Under the pieces are notes generated by a model. It ran no database searches. It had not been told where the DNA came from and saw only the letters and a program-made list of their open reading frames with translations. Both the position numbers and the translations under genes were made by a program. A stretch of DNA of 40,342 nt, from positions 1-40,342 of the forward strand of contig JAJDBR010000106.1 of assembly GCA_029261275.1 (NCBI GenBank). Reading direction: 5' to 3'. Source of the stretch: Nitrospirales bacterium. GTDB lineage: Bacteria > Nitrospirota > Nitrospiria > Nitrospirales > UBA8639. The number at the start of each line of letters is the position of its first letter. The first letter of the stretch is position 1. Shown in pieces: positions 28,199 through 37,769 of the stretch.

Positions 28199-30460
28199 AT
28201 GATGAATTCTTCAGCTTTACTCGAACAGATTCAACACCGCGCCTCACATCTCCCCATCTCGCTAGCGAAAGATTTCCTTGCCAAGATGGACCAGGATTAT
28301 TTCGAGCAATTCCCTCTCGACACCATTCTTCAACATCTTGATCTAACCGCTCAGCTCACCTTCGCCTCTCCCTGTTCGGTGACCATCGCTCCCCTGTCCT
28401 CCAAACAATATCAGGTACATGTGGTGGCCTATGATTATTTTTCAGAATTTGCCACATTCTGTGGCCTGTTGGCCTCCTTCGGTCTCGATATTCGCGAGGC
28501 CGCCATTTTCACGTCTCGAGAGACGCCGGTTTCATCAGGTCAAAAAATTCAAGCTTCCTCAAAACTCAACCCATGGACACGTGCTCCCCTCAAGCGCCCA
28601 GCTCAGGGTTTAACTCGAAAGTTCGCCGTAGATGTCTTTCGTGTTCAAGCGGTAAAAGGGTTTGCCTTCGACTCGTCCGCCCAACATGACTTCAAACAAC
28701 ACTTGCATGCCCTGCTGCGATTGCTCCAAAAAAATCAGGTGCGCCAAGCTCGACGACAGGTCAATCTCCGTCTCATTGAAAATCTTGGGAAAACTCCAAA
28801 AAAGACAGGAGATATCCTCCATCCTGTCCATATTACGTTTTCCAATCCCTCCTCTTCGCCAGACACCGTGTTGGATATTCGGTCAACCGACACACGGGCC
28901 TTTCTCTATGCATTTGCCAATGCCTTGGCCATGCGTGGCATTTACCTGGTCAAAGCCAAAATTGAAGTCAAAGACCACCAGGTCTTGAATCGACTCTATG
29001 TCCGAGGCCGTCAGGGCGGAAAAATTCAAAGCCAAGCAGAGCAGCAGGAACTCCGAACCGCAGCCGCACTCCTTAAAGAATTCACCTATTACTTAAGTTG
29101 GGCACCCGACCCTGGAAAAGCGCTCGATCATTTTGATCAATTCCTAGATCAGCTCTTGGAGCAACCCCAGAAGGCTTCGACGTTGAGCACTTTGGGGCAA
29201 GCCTCCACCATGGAACATCTCGCACAGTTGTTTGGCAGCAGTGATTATCTCTGGGAGGATTTACTGCGGCGGCAGCATGACAATCTTTTGCCCATGATGC
29301 GGCACTATCAAAAAGGCCCCTTGGTTCGCTCCAAATTCGTGTTGACCAAAACTCTTGAGAAACGGTTGCAGCAGGCCAAGACAGTCGCACAAAAAAAGAA
29401 GGCTCTGAACCAATTCAAGGACGAAGAACTGTTCCGAATTGACATGCGTCATCTTTTGGAAACCAGTTCACTTCATGATTTTTCTCACGCCCTCACAAAT
29501 TTAGCTGATGTGATTTTAGGGCAAGCACTCGAACAATCCTATCGTGTCATGAAGCCGAAAGGCTCGCGGACACCCCCACCTCCCATGGCCATTTTTGGAT
29601 TGGGGAAATTAGGTGGGGGCGAACTGGGTTATGCCTCAGACATTGAAATTCTTTTTGTCTATGATAACCCTGAGCCATCGAAAACCCGTCAAGCATCCAA
29701 AATCTCAGCTGATTTCTATGAACGATGGTCCCAGGAATTTCTTCAATGGATTGAAGCCAAGCAAGAAGGCATTTTCCATGTCGATACCCGACTGCGTCCG
29801 AATGGCGACAAAGGCACCTTGGCTAATTCGCTAGGAGAAATTCAACAGTATTACGATAGTCAGGGAAGGGCCGCAGCATTTGAACGACAAGCCTTCATTA
29901 AGCTCCGATTTGTGGCTGGCCATCGTGCCTTAGGAAAAGCCGTTGAATCCCATCGGAATCGCTTTGTCTACGGAGCTGAACCATGGGCCCTCCCAAGCGC
30001 TCTGTACCTTCGACAGCGACAAATGGCCGAACTCGTTCAGGCTGGCTCCACACATGTGAAGTATGGCGCTGGGGGATTACTGGATGTGGAATATCTGGTG
30101 CAATATCTTCAGCTCATTCATGGGCATCAGCACCCGTCCCTTCGCACACCGAATACCTTAGAGGCCATCGAGCACCTGTGCCATGCCTCCCTCCTCTCAT
30201 TATCTGAAAGGGAAACCCTACATGAGGATTACCTTTTTTTTCGACAATTGATTGATGGTTTGCGCATTGTGCGAGGGAATGCCAAAGACCTCGTTTTGCC
30301 GCCGTCAGGATCTGACGAAATGGTGTTTCTTGCTCGCCGGTTGGGAATGGGTTCCACGGATTGGCAGAAGAGTGCTCAAACATTTGAGCAGACGACCCTG
30401 GAACGAATGTCTATTATTCACGAACGTTTTCTGAAACATTTTCCACGAAATAATGCCTGA
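28199..30460 (+). CDS. GlnE-like protein, adenylyltransferase (AT) type half with ACT-like domains
   Basis: 753 residues. The N-terminal 290 hold two ACT-like regions, about 58-106 (VHVVAYDYFSEFATFCGLLA) and 222-270 (VLDIRSTDTRAFLYAFANAL), in the style of GlnD, where ACT domains sense glutamine. The C-terminal half matches the AT domain of GlnE: FGLGKLGGGELGYASDIEIL, FHVDTRLRPNGDKGTL and YGAGGLLDVEYLVQYLQL. AT adds AMP to glutamine synthetase. The catalytic pair usually reads D-x-D; here it is D481-I-E483. An in-frame TGA 13 bases before the ATG excludes an earlier start, and the promoter puts transcription at or next to the ATG, so the message looks leaderless. The stop codon lies inside the terminator shared with glnA. 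Confidence 0.85.
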   Translation: MMNSSALLEQIQHRASHLPISLAKDFLAKMDQDYFEQFPLDTILQHLDLTAQLTFASPCSVTIAPLSSKQYQVHVVAYDYFSEFATFCGLLASFGLDIREAAIFTSRETPVSSGQKIQASSKLNPWTRAPLKRPAQGLTRKFAVDVFRVQAVKGFAFDSSAQHDFKQHLHALLRLLQKNQVRQARRQVNLRLIENLGKTPKKTGDILHPVHITFSNPSSSPDTVLDIRSTDTRAFLYAFANALAMRGIYLVKAKIEVKDHQVLNRLYVRGRQGGKIQSQAEQQELRTAAALLKEFTYYLSWAPDPGKALDHFDQFLDQLLEQPQKASTLSTLGQASTMEHLAQLFGSSDYLWEDLLRRQHDNLLPMMRHYQKGPLVRSKFVLTKTLEKRLQQAKTVAQKKKALNQFKDEELFRIDMRHLLETSSLHDFSHALTNLADVILGQALEQSYRVMKPKGSRTPPPPMAIFGLGKLGGGELGYASDIEILFVYDNPEPSKTRQASKISADFYERWSQEFLQWIEAKQEGIFHVDTRLRPNGDKGTLANSLGEIQQYYDSQGRAAAFERQAFIKLRFVAGHRALGKAVESHRNRFVYGAEPWALPSALYLRQRQMAELVQAGSTHVKYGAGGLLDVEYLVQYLQLIHGHQHPSLRTPNTLEAIEHLCHASLLSLSERETLHEDYLFFRQLIDGLRIVRGNAKDLVLPPSGSDEMVFLARRLGMGSTDWQKSAQTFEQTTLERMSIIHERFLKHFPRNNA

Positions 30461-30485
30461 GTCGATTTTGATCGACTCAGGCATT
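30452..30485. terminator. Perfect 15-bp hairpin between convergent AT gene and glnA
   Basis: AATGCCTGAGTCGAT (30452-30466), loop TTTG, ATCGACTCAGGCATT (30471-30485), a flawless stem usable from both strands. It includes the TGA of the AT gene. No T-run follows on either side, so the terminator role rests on position and stability. Confidence 0.6.
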
Positions 30486-30536
30486 CAAAGATCTATCGTG
30501 GAGAAAATTTTTATTTCCCCTATCTCTTAAAAAGTT

Positions 30537-31946
30537 CTACACGTCGTAATACATGAAAAATTCATGGGGATGCGGTCTAAGACGCATCGGATCCACTTCA
30601 TTGTCTCGTTTATAGGAAATCCAAGCTTCGACTAAATCTTCAGTGAACACCCCGCCTTTCAGGAGAAATTCATAATCATTGGCCAAATTGTCTAACGCCT
30701 CATCTAAGCTAGATGGTAACGTCTGGATATTCCCTAATTCTTCCGGTTCTAAATCATAAAGGTTCTTGTCCATAGCTTCGCCAGGATCGATTTTATTTTG
30801 AATACCATCCAATCCCGCCATCAACATGGCACTAAAAGCCAAATACATATTGCACGAAGGATCTGGGAAGCGTACTTCAATGCGTTTCGCTTTTGGGCTG
30901 GGTGAATACATCGGAATCCGAATGGCTGCCGATCGGTTGCGACTAGAATAGGCTAACATCACAGGAGCCTCGAATCCTGGCACGAGCCGCTTATACGAAT
31001 TGGTCGTGGGATTCGTTAAGGCCGCCAAGGCTGGGCCATGCTTGATAATCCCACCAATATAATAGAGGCATTGTTGAGACACGCCGGCATAATCTTTCCC
31101 AGCAAATGAAGGCTTTCCACCTTTCCAAATACTTTGATGGGTGTGCATGCCTGTCCCATTATCACCAAAGACCGGCTTGGGCATAAACGTCGCCGTTTTC
31201 CCATGACGTCGAGCCACATTGCGCACAATGTATTTATACATCATCATTTGATCGGCCATTTTGACCAGGGTGTCGAAGCGGAGATCGATTTCGGCTTGCC
31301 CTGCCGTGGCCACTTCATGATGATGCTTTTCCACACGGATACCAGCTCGTTCCATTTCGCGACACATTTCTGATCGGATATCTTGTTGCGAATCGACCGG
31401 AGACACAGGGAAATAGCCTTCCTTATGTCGAGGACGCGATCCCAGATTTTCGCCATCTTTTCCTGAATTCCAAATCCCTTCTTCCGAATCGACGAAATAA
31501 TAGCCAGAGTGACTATTTTGTTCATAACTCACATGATCGAAAATAAAGAATTCGGCCTCCGGCCCCCAGTAGGAGGTATCTCCAATCTTCGTATGCTTGA
31601 GATATTGTTCGGCTCGCATGGCCACACCACGAGGATCCCGTTCATAGATGGTGCGAGTAATAGGATCTTGGACATTGGATACCATGCTCAGGGTTGGGAT
31701 CTCCGTGAACGGATCCATCCGTGCTGTATTAGGATCCGGCACCACCAACATGTCACTGTTTTGGATGGCTTTCCACCCACGAATGGAGGAACCATCAAAT
31801 CCTGATCCTTCTTTAAATAAGTCGAGGGATAATTCGGAGGTAGGAATAGAAAAATGCTGCCATGTTCCAACCAAATCGATAAATTTTAGGTCGACCATTT
31901 CGACCTTGTTCTTCTTGGCAAAATCCAACACTTCTTTCGGGGTCAT
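30537..31946 (-). CDS. glnA: Glutamine synthetase type I
   Basis: 469 residues, the length of the bacterial dodecameric GSI-beta enzyme. It joins ammonium to glutamate with ATP. Visible blocks: [20 protein letters not shown], the metal-site [10 protein letters not shown], the ATP-site region [13 protein letters not shown], the substrate-site [20 protein letters not shown] and the C-terminal NLYDLEPEE. The last contains the tyrosine (Tyr397 in the E. coli enzyme) that GlnE adenylylates, so the target for the neighbouring split GlnE is present. GAAGGAGG precedes the ATG. It is the last gene of the porin-amtB-glnB-amtB-glnA run. No sigma54 -24/-12 pattern was found in the 85 bases upstream. Confidence 0.98.
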   Translation of the reverse strand: MTPKEVLDFAKKNKVEMVDLKFIDLVGTWQHFSIPTSELSLDLFKEGSGFDGSSIRGWKAIQNSDMLVVPDPNTARMDPFTEIPTLSMVSNVQDPITRTIYERDPRGVAMRAEQYLKHTKIGDTSYWGPEAEFFIFDHVSYEQNSHSGYYFVDSEEGIWNSGKDGENLGSRPRHKEGYFPVSPVDSQQDIRSEMCREMERAGIRVEKHHHEVATAGQAEIDLRFDTLVKMADQMMMYKYIVRNVARRHGKTATFMPKPVFGDNGTGMHTHQSIWKGGKPSFAGKDYAGVSQQCLYYIGGIIKHGPALAALTNPTTNSYKRLVPGFEAPVMLAYSSRNRSAAIRIPMYSPSPKAKRIEVRFPDPSCNMYLAFSAMLMAGLDGIQNKIDPGEAMDKNLYDLEPEELGNIQTLPSSLDEALDNLANDYEFLLKGGVFTEDLVEAWISYKRDNEVDPMRLRPHPHEFFMYYDV

Positions 31947-32031
31947 TCACCTACCTCCTTCTTCTAAAAACATTCATGTATAAAAACCAAAACTCTTGTG
32001 CAATACTCGACTATCGGCCAATGTCATCTAT

Positions 32032-33339
32032 TTAGGAATAGGCTCGTTCACTGTGCTGACTAAGGTCCAAGCCCATTTCTTCATCCTGAGGTGATATACG
32101 AAGTCCAATCGTAAGATCAATAATTTTCAGGATGATATAGGTGCCCACCACCGCAAACACTAAGGTTACCAAAGCAAGAAAGACTTGTATACCAAACTGC
32201 CCAGCATCCCCAAAAAACAAGCCGGTGGCCCCAATAGAGGCGAACAGGCCGGTCGCCAATATCCCAATAAAACCTCCAACGCCATGAATTCCGACGACAT
32301 CTAAGGAATCGTCATAGCCCAATTTCATTTTCCAGACCACGGCGATATAACACATCGTCCCGGCGACTAACCCAATAATGATGGCGGACATCGGCCCAAC
32401 AAAACCTGCTGCCGGGGTAATCGTAGCTAAGCCAGCAATAATCCCACTCGCAATTCCAAGAACAGTCGGTTTGCCTCGATGCACCCATTCAGCGCACATC
32501 CAGCTTAAGCCCCCCGCTGCCGCAGCAATATGGGTGGCAATAAAGGCCACTCCCGCACCTCCATTGGCCCCTAAGGCACTTCCGCCATTAAATCCAAACC
32601 ATCCGAACCACAACAGACCAGTCCCCAACACAGTCATGGGTAAATTATGCGGTGGCATAGGTTCTTTTCCAAACCCTTTGCGAGGACCTAACATCATGGC
32701 GCAAACCAAGGCCCCAAAGCCTGAACTGATATGCACAACAGCCCCTCCCGCAAAATCCAACGCACCCATTTGAGATAACCAACCTCCGCCCCACACCCAA
32801 TGAGCTAAAGGCGAATAAATACATAGAGACCATAAAACTGAAAATGCAAGTAACGCTTTAAAATTCATTCGTTCAGCAACCGCTCCCGTGATCAGTGCAA
32901 CAGTTATCGCAGCAAACATGAGCTGAAACACCATGAAGACTTGATGAGGAATCGTTGAGGCATACACAGGGCTTGGATCAGAACCCACGCCTTGCAACCC
33001 AATCCACTCCAAGCTTCCAATGACGCCGCCCACATCAGGACCGAAGGCCAAGCTATATCCACAAATGACCCAAACCAGAGTAATCAAACAGAGAATGACG
33101 GCCGTATGCATGATGGTGCCTAGGACGTTTTTACTGCGAACAAGTCCGCCATAGAATAAGGCCAACCCGGGAAGCATCATGCACAACACCAAGGCGGAGG
33201 ACATTAAAATCCAGGCTGTATCACCTGTATCAATGGCCAGCACAGTGTCTTCCTCAGCCAACGCTAACGACCACTCCCCCATGCCAACCATGATGGCGAC
33301 CAGGAGCCCCATCCTCATGAGCAAGTTGGATATCTTCAT
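32032..33339 (-). CDS. amtB: Ammonium transporter, AmtB type (copy 1)
   Basis: 435 residues: a cleavable signal peptide (about 1-28, ending ALAEED), then eleven expected membrane helices. Amt hallmarks: PGLALFYGGLVRSKNVLGTI at the first helices, LAHWVWGGGWL with the first pore histidine, DFAGGAVVHISSG, and DVVGIHGVGGFIG with the second pore histidine. The C-terminal cytoplasmic tail ends in LDLSQHSERAYS, the region that contacts PII protein. It conducts ammonium across the inner membrane. GAGGAGG precedes the ATG. It lies between glnB and glnA. The paralogue upstream differs clearly in sequence, so the pair is not a recent duplication. Confidence 0.96.
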   Translation of the reverse strand: MKISNLLMRMGLLVAIMVGMGEWSLALAEEDTVLAIDTGDTAWILMSSALVLCMMLPGLALFYGGLVRSKNVLGTIMHTAVILCLITLVWVICGYSLAFGPDVGGVIGSLEWIGLQGVGSDPSPVYASTIPHQVFMVFQLMFAAITVALITGAVAERMNFKALLAFSVLWSLCIYSPLAHWVWGGGWLSQMGALDFAGGAVVHISSGFGALVCAMMLGPRKGFGKEPMPPHNLPMTVLGTGLLWFGWFGFNGGSALGANGGAGVAFIATHIAAAAGGLSWMCAEWVHRGKPTVLGIASGIIAGLATITPAAGFVGPMSAIIIGLVAGTMCYIAVVWKMKLGYDDSLDVVGIHGVGGFIGILATGLFASIGATGLFFGDAGQFGIQVFLALVTLVFAVVGTYIILKIIDLTIGLRISPQDEEMGLDLSQHSERAYS

Positions 33340-33386
33340 TGTGCCTCCTCTACGTCATGACGTGGAAAAATCTGATGAATGAAAAA

Positions 33387-33746
<360 letters not shown>

Positions 33747-33846
33747 TTAAAAAACGATGGAAACATGATGAATGTGTGACCAATACGCGTCTTCATACAC
33801 ATGGTGTCTTCTTCCATTTGCCCACATAGGTATAGCATATCTGATT

Positions 33847-35148
33847 TCAACCATACGCTCGTTCGCTATGCTGCGTGAGATCGAGCCCTATGACTTCCTC
33901 TTCCTTACTCACTCGCAATCCAACAACCCCTTCCACAACTTTAAGGATCACAAATGTTCCCACACCAGCAAAGACCCATGTGGCCCCGACGCCAATAGCT
34001 TGAATAACGACTTGGCCAGGATTACCAAAAAAGAGTCCAGTGCCTCCACCAACACTCGCGAATAGTCCAGTGGCTAGGCCCCCCCACGTTCCACCGATTC
34101 CATGAATGCCTAAAACATCCAGCGCATCATCATAGCCCATCTTGTTTTTCAAAAAGACCCCTAGATAACACACAACCCCACCGCCGACCCCAATGAGAAT
34201 GGCCGAAACCGGCCCGACAAATCCTGCCGCAGGCGTAATGGCCACCAACCCAGCCACTGCGCCACTGGCTGCCCCGAGCATGGTTGGATTCCCTCGATAC
34301 CCCCATTCCACGCTCAGCCAAGCTAGCGCGCCAGCTGCGGCCGCTATTTGCGTGGCCACAAAGGCGCTGGCCGCAATACCATCGGCTGCTAAGGCACTCC
34401 CAGCATTAAACCCAAACCATCCCACCCACAATAATCCTGCACCAATCACCGTAAACGGAAGGCTGTGAGGACTCATATTATCCGTCCCATATCCATTCCG
34501 TTTTCCTAACACGAGGGCACAGACTAACGCAGCGACACCAGAACTGATATGCACAACCGTGCCGCCCGCAAAATCTAAATCTCCCAGACCCGCAAGCCAG
34601 CCGCCCCCCCACACCCAATGCGCCAATGGAGCATAAATACAGGTGACCCATAACACAGCAAACAGCACAAAGGCCGAAAACTTCATGCGCTCAGCGATCG
34701 CTCCACTTATTAAGGCCACGGTAATGCCGGCAAACATCAACTGAAAAACCATGAAAGCTAAATGCGGAATCGTCGAGCCTTCGGAAGGTTCAGGACCGAC
34801 GCCCGTTAATCCCACGAAGTCCAAGTTGCCAATCATTCCCCCAACATCGGGGCCGAATGCCAGACTATACCCCCAAAACACCCACACCACACTGACGAGA
34901 CAAATCGCAATAAAACTATGCATCATCGTACTCAACACATTTTTACTACGGACCATCCCCCCATAAAACAGCGCCAACCCGGGAACAATCATAGCCAGGA
35001 CCAGAGCCGAGGAGGTTAACACCCAACCCGTATCACCAGCATTTACAAGCGAACCTTCTTGAGCAAATGCAGAACTAATTGATTGTACAGATAAAATGAA
35101 AAACCCGAAAAAGCTTAAACCTATCTTGCGAAATTTATATGTGAACAT
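33847..35148 (-). CDS. amtB: Ammonium transporter, AmtB type (copy 2)
   Basis: 433 residues with a signal peptide (about 1-30, ending SSAFAQEG) and the Amt fold. Key blocks: PGLALFYGGMVRSKNVLSTM, LAHWVWGGGWLAGLG, DFAGGTVVHISSG, DVLGIHGIGGTWGGLATGLF with the second pore histidine, and a tail LDLTQHSERAYG. It shares layout and most motifs with copy 1 but differs in many positions, including the loop after residue 110 (GVGPEPSEGSTIP). AGGGGA precedes the ATG. It starts 27 bases after the porin stop and is followed by glnB, so co-transcription is likely. Two Amt proteins around one PII gene may serve different ammonium ranges; that is inference. Confidence 0.96.
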   Translation of the reverse strand: MFTYKFRKIGLSFFGFFILSVQSISSAFAQEGSLVNAGDTGWVLTSSALVLAMIVPGLALFYGGMVRSKNVLSTMMHSFIAICLVSVVWVFWGYSLAFGPDVGGMIGNLDFVGLTGVGPEPSEGSTIPHLAFMVFQLMFAGITVALISGAIAERMKFSAFVLFAVLWVTCIYAPLAHWVWGGGWLAGLGDLDFAGGTVVHISSGVAALVCALVLGKRNGYGTDNMSPHSLPFTVIGAGLLWVGWFGFNAGSALAADGIAASAFVATQIAAAAGALAWLSVEWGYRGNPTMLGAASGAVAGLVAITPAAGFVGPVSAILIGVGGGVVCYLGVFLKNKMGYDDALDVLGIHGIGGTWGGLATGLFASVGGGTGLFFGNPGQVVIQAIGVGATWVFAGVGTFVILKVVEGVVGLRVSKEEEVIGLDLTQHSERAYG

Positions 35149-35175
35149 CGTTTCCCCTTTTACTTCTTCAGAAAC

Positions 35176-36333
35176 TTAGAAAAGAAATATCACTTCAGTG
35201 GCTAAGGTCTCTTGATTATTGGCTGCACGTTGACCGTACTGAAAGGTATTTTTGTTGGATTTGTCATAGCGAAATTCTAGACGCGTGATTAACGACGGAG
35301 TCAACTTATACTGCAAGGTGGCCGTCCCTTCCCAAAGTTTTTGATCAGTTCCTGTCAAAAATCCATCAGCATCCTTAAACCATTCCATACGAAATCGTGC
35401 ACCCCACTGATCGTTAAAGTCGTGGATCACATACCCGGCAATTCCGTGCCATTGGGCATCTCGTCGACCCCCCAACGCCTTGTCCTGGTTGGCATAATAA
35501 CCTTCAAGAACTAAGGATGTTTGATCGGTGGCTTGCGCCGTGACAATCCCGCCCACTTGTACGAGATCGGCATTTTTTACGCCCACTCCGCCTTCTGGTC
35601 CCCAGAACCCAAAAAGCGAAACGCTCAACCAATCCATGGGGGTTAGGCCTAACAAACCTTCAATGGATTTGCTTCGATTGGTATCAGATGTCGCTCCATT
35701 CCAAGCGTTAATCACACCAAGGGAGAGGGCAACCATTTCGTTAAACTCGTACGAGGCTCGAAGGCCCGTTGTCGTAAACGGCTCACCTAACCCAAAAAGC
35801 CATGAACGGGAAAAATTAGGATTCAAGGGACTTTCAATCACTTCATACCCAATTAAGGTATTCATTCGACCAATGCGTAGATCCAATCCATTCCCAATAG
35901 GAGCAACATATTGCGCATACGCTTCTTGATAATCAAAATCACCCGAGAAGTTACCTCCAGTGAGGTTTGCATCTTCGCCAAAGTTCAGTTTAATACGAAA
36001 TCCGGTACGATCGACATTGGTTCCTTCCGACTTGGCTTCCTTCTCAAACACCAATTGCGCCATATGTGGGCGAAACGAATTGGCATCAACATCGAAAATT
36101 CTATTGGCATTCGTTTGTGAATTTGGATTATTGAAATTATGGGTATAGGACGTTTCCACATACCCATACAGGTTAAAATCTTCTTTGGTTAACAACGCCC
36201 CATAACTCACACTGCCCAACCCCACCGCGAGCAACCCTGTCATCACCATGACCGAACAAACATTTCTCATATTCCACATCATCGCCTCACAAGTTTCTTG
36301 AACAGTTAATATCAGATAGCCAGACTTCTTCAT
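35176..36333 (-). CDS. Outer-membrane beta-barrel porin (BBP2-like)
   Basis: 385 residues. After an N-terminal signal (hydrophobic VMVMTGLLAVGLGSVSYGA) the protein is built of amphipathic strands (FNLYGYVETSYTHNF, FRIKLNFGEDANL, ITRLEFRYDKS) and ends in phenylalanine (TEVIFLF), the usual barrel signal. It resembles the OmpL/BBP2 porin group. Being first in a run with two amtB genes, glnB and glnA, it may let ammonium or a nitrogen compound such as urea into the periplasm; the substrate is unknown. AAGGAGG stands five bases before the ATG at 36333, but this puts about 18 extra residues before the signal peptide. ATG codons at MMWNMRN would give a more normal signal, so the start is open. Confidence 0.85.
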   Translation of the reverse strand: MKKSGYLILTVQETCEAMMWNMRNVCSVMVMTGLLAVGLGSVSYGALLTKEDFNLYGYVETSYTHNFNNPNSQTNANRIFDVDANSFRPHMAQLVFEKEAKSEGTNVDRTGFRIKLNFGEDANLTGGNFSGDFDYQEAYAQYVAPIGNGLDLRIGRMNTLIGYEVIESPLNPNFSRSWLFGLGEPFTTTGLRASYEFNEMVALSLGVINAWNGATSDTNRSKSIEGLLGLTPMDWLSVSLFGFWGPEGGVGVKNADLVQVGGIVTAQATDQTSLVLEGYYANQDKALGGRRDAQWHGIAGYVIHDFNDQWGARFRMEWFKDADGFLTGTDQKLWEGTATLQYKLTPSLITRLEFRYDKSNKNTFQYGQRAANNQETLATEVIFLF

Positions 36334-36468
36334 TCAACCCTCCTTGGTTACTGCGGCCCAACGATTCCGCCGCCTGAATTTCCGGTGTTCACGACCAATC
36401 GCCACGCGTCATTGCCGTGACCACTTGCCCTATTAATAATCCGAACTAGTTTTCAAGATTCAAAAGAC

Positions 36469-36504
36469 AAAAAAAAATCCTCAGCCAGAATTTCTGGTTG
36501 AGGA
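36469..36504 (-). terminator. Strong minus-strand terminator upstream of the porin operon
   Basis: A 13-bp stem with one G-U pair (36478-36490 with 36492-36504) followed on the minus strand by nine T (36477-36469). It lies 135 bases before the porin start, so it ends a short transcript or acts as an attenuator. The other intergenic DNA, 36334-36824, has no larger gene. Confidence 0.7.
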
Positions 36505-36600
36505 CTTCGTCGTCCGGACTCTCAATAGTTCGCGACATGAAACGTCATTGTCTCATATCGACGACTGTATGGGATTTTTTACCATTGCAATCTCTAGGTG

Positions 36601-36630
36601 TCAAGAGAAAATATAGGCAAGAATCGTCAT
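36601..36630 (-). CDS. Possible 9-codon leader peptide
   Basis: On the minus strand AAAAGGAGG is followed four bases later by ATG and a short frame, MTILAYIFS, then TGA. About 100 bases downstream is the strong terminator, and beyond that the porin operon. The ribosome binding site is far better than expected for a chance frame. The peptide has no run of one amino acid, so a classical amino-acid attenuator is not evident. Confidence 0.3.
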   Translation of the reverse strand: MTILAYIFS

Positions 36631-36824
36631 CGCGCCTCCTTTTGTACGATAAGATCAAAGAAGCAATCCCTAAAACCTATGTTCTTTTTTTATCCCAATC
36701 TTCATCGTTCATGACACCCTACTTGGCATTGGTGCCTTCCCTTGTAAGAATACCAAAGAAACACGTCCTGACAAGATGAAAAAAGTCAACATTATAGCCC
36801 GATCAAACATAAGGAGAGCACGGC

Positions 36825-37745
36825 ATGGAGCACTTGATCAACGAACAACTTTCCCCGTTTCTGGCGCACAAATCCATAGAGATTCTCGAAGGCAGCCTTC
36901 GCATACTATTAATTGCGATAGTCGCGTATGTGGCTATTCGAGCACTCAGATTCGGACTAGGAACACTCGAACAAGTCTTACTGAACTGGCGCGAGCGAGA
37001 AGACAAAGAACGCATCGCCAATGAGAAAAGGATCAAAACCCTCACGGGGATGTTACGAACGATTTGCCTCACCCTCGTCTGGGTAATCGGGATCATCATG
37101 AGTTTGGATCAAATTGGTCTGGATATTACCCCCATATTAGCTGGTGCGGGTATTGTAGGATTAGCGGTGGGTTTTGGCGCACAGAATCTGGTACGCGATG
37201 TCATTAACGGATTTTTCATGATTTTGGAAAATCAAATCCGCGTCGGCGACGTCGCCGTGGTAAATGGGACAGGAGGATTGGTGGAAACGATTAGTTTTCG
37301 GACCATCACACTTCGAGATCAAGCAGGCACCGTGCACATTTTCCCGAACGGCACGGTCACAACCTTAGCCAACATGACAAAAGAATGGTCAGCCTACGTG
37401 ATGAAGATCGGCGTGGCGTACAAGGAAAACACCGACCGCGTGACCGAGGTCATGCGTGAGGTAGGGGAAAATCTACGGCAAGATCCGGAAGTTGGAAGAA
37501 AAATACTGGAACCAATTGAAATCATGGGAGTGGATGCGTTTGGGGAATCAGAAGTCGTGATTAAAGCACGAATCAAAACATTACCTATCGAACAATGGGC
37601 GGTGGGGCGAGAATACCGACGACGCCTAAAACAAGCCTTTGATCGAGAAAAAATTGAAATCCCTTTCCCACATCGCACCCTCTACATGGGAGAAGCCAGC
37701 CCACCATGGCTCGTGAAAAATATGGTCTCAGCAACAGCTTCTTAA
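36825..37745 (+). CDS. MscS-family mechanosensitive channel
   Basis: 306 residues. Hydrophobic segments at about 25-45 and 85-105 precede the pore helix ILAGAGIVGLAVGFGAQNLV, the Gly/Ala-rich TM3 of MscS, followed by VRDVINGFFMILENQIRVGD and the beta domain FRTITLRDQAGTVHIFPNG. The C-terminal vestibule (VMREVGENLRQDP to KARIKTLPIEQW) is present. With about three membrane helices it is of the small MscS size. It releases solutes upon osmotic downshock. AAGGAGA lies eight bases before the ATG. The gene is divergent from the porin operon and convergent with the DUF423 gene 24 bases behind. Confidence 0.93.
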   Translation: MEHLINEQLSPFLAHKSIEILEGSLRILLIAIVAYVAIRALRFGLGTLEQVLLNWREREDKERIANEKRIKTLTGMLRTICLTLVWVIGIIMSLDQIGLDITPILAGAGIVGLAVGFGAQNLVRDVINGFFMILENQIRVGDVAVVNGTGGLVETISFRTITLRDQAGTVHIFPNGTVTTLANMTKEWSAYVMKIGVAYKENTDRVTEVMREVGENLRQDPEVGRKILEPIEIMGVDAFGESEVVIKARIKTLPIEQWAVGREYRRRLKQAFDREKIEIPFPHRTLYMGEASPPWLVKNMVSATAS

Positions 37746-37769
37746 TGGACACTTTGGAAAAACGTCCGT

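Noticed and set aside
31947-32031. Sigma54 promoter before glnA
   Set aside because: A TTGGCC and a TTGCAC are present, but GG and GC are 16 bases apart instead of about 10.
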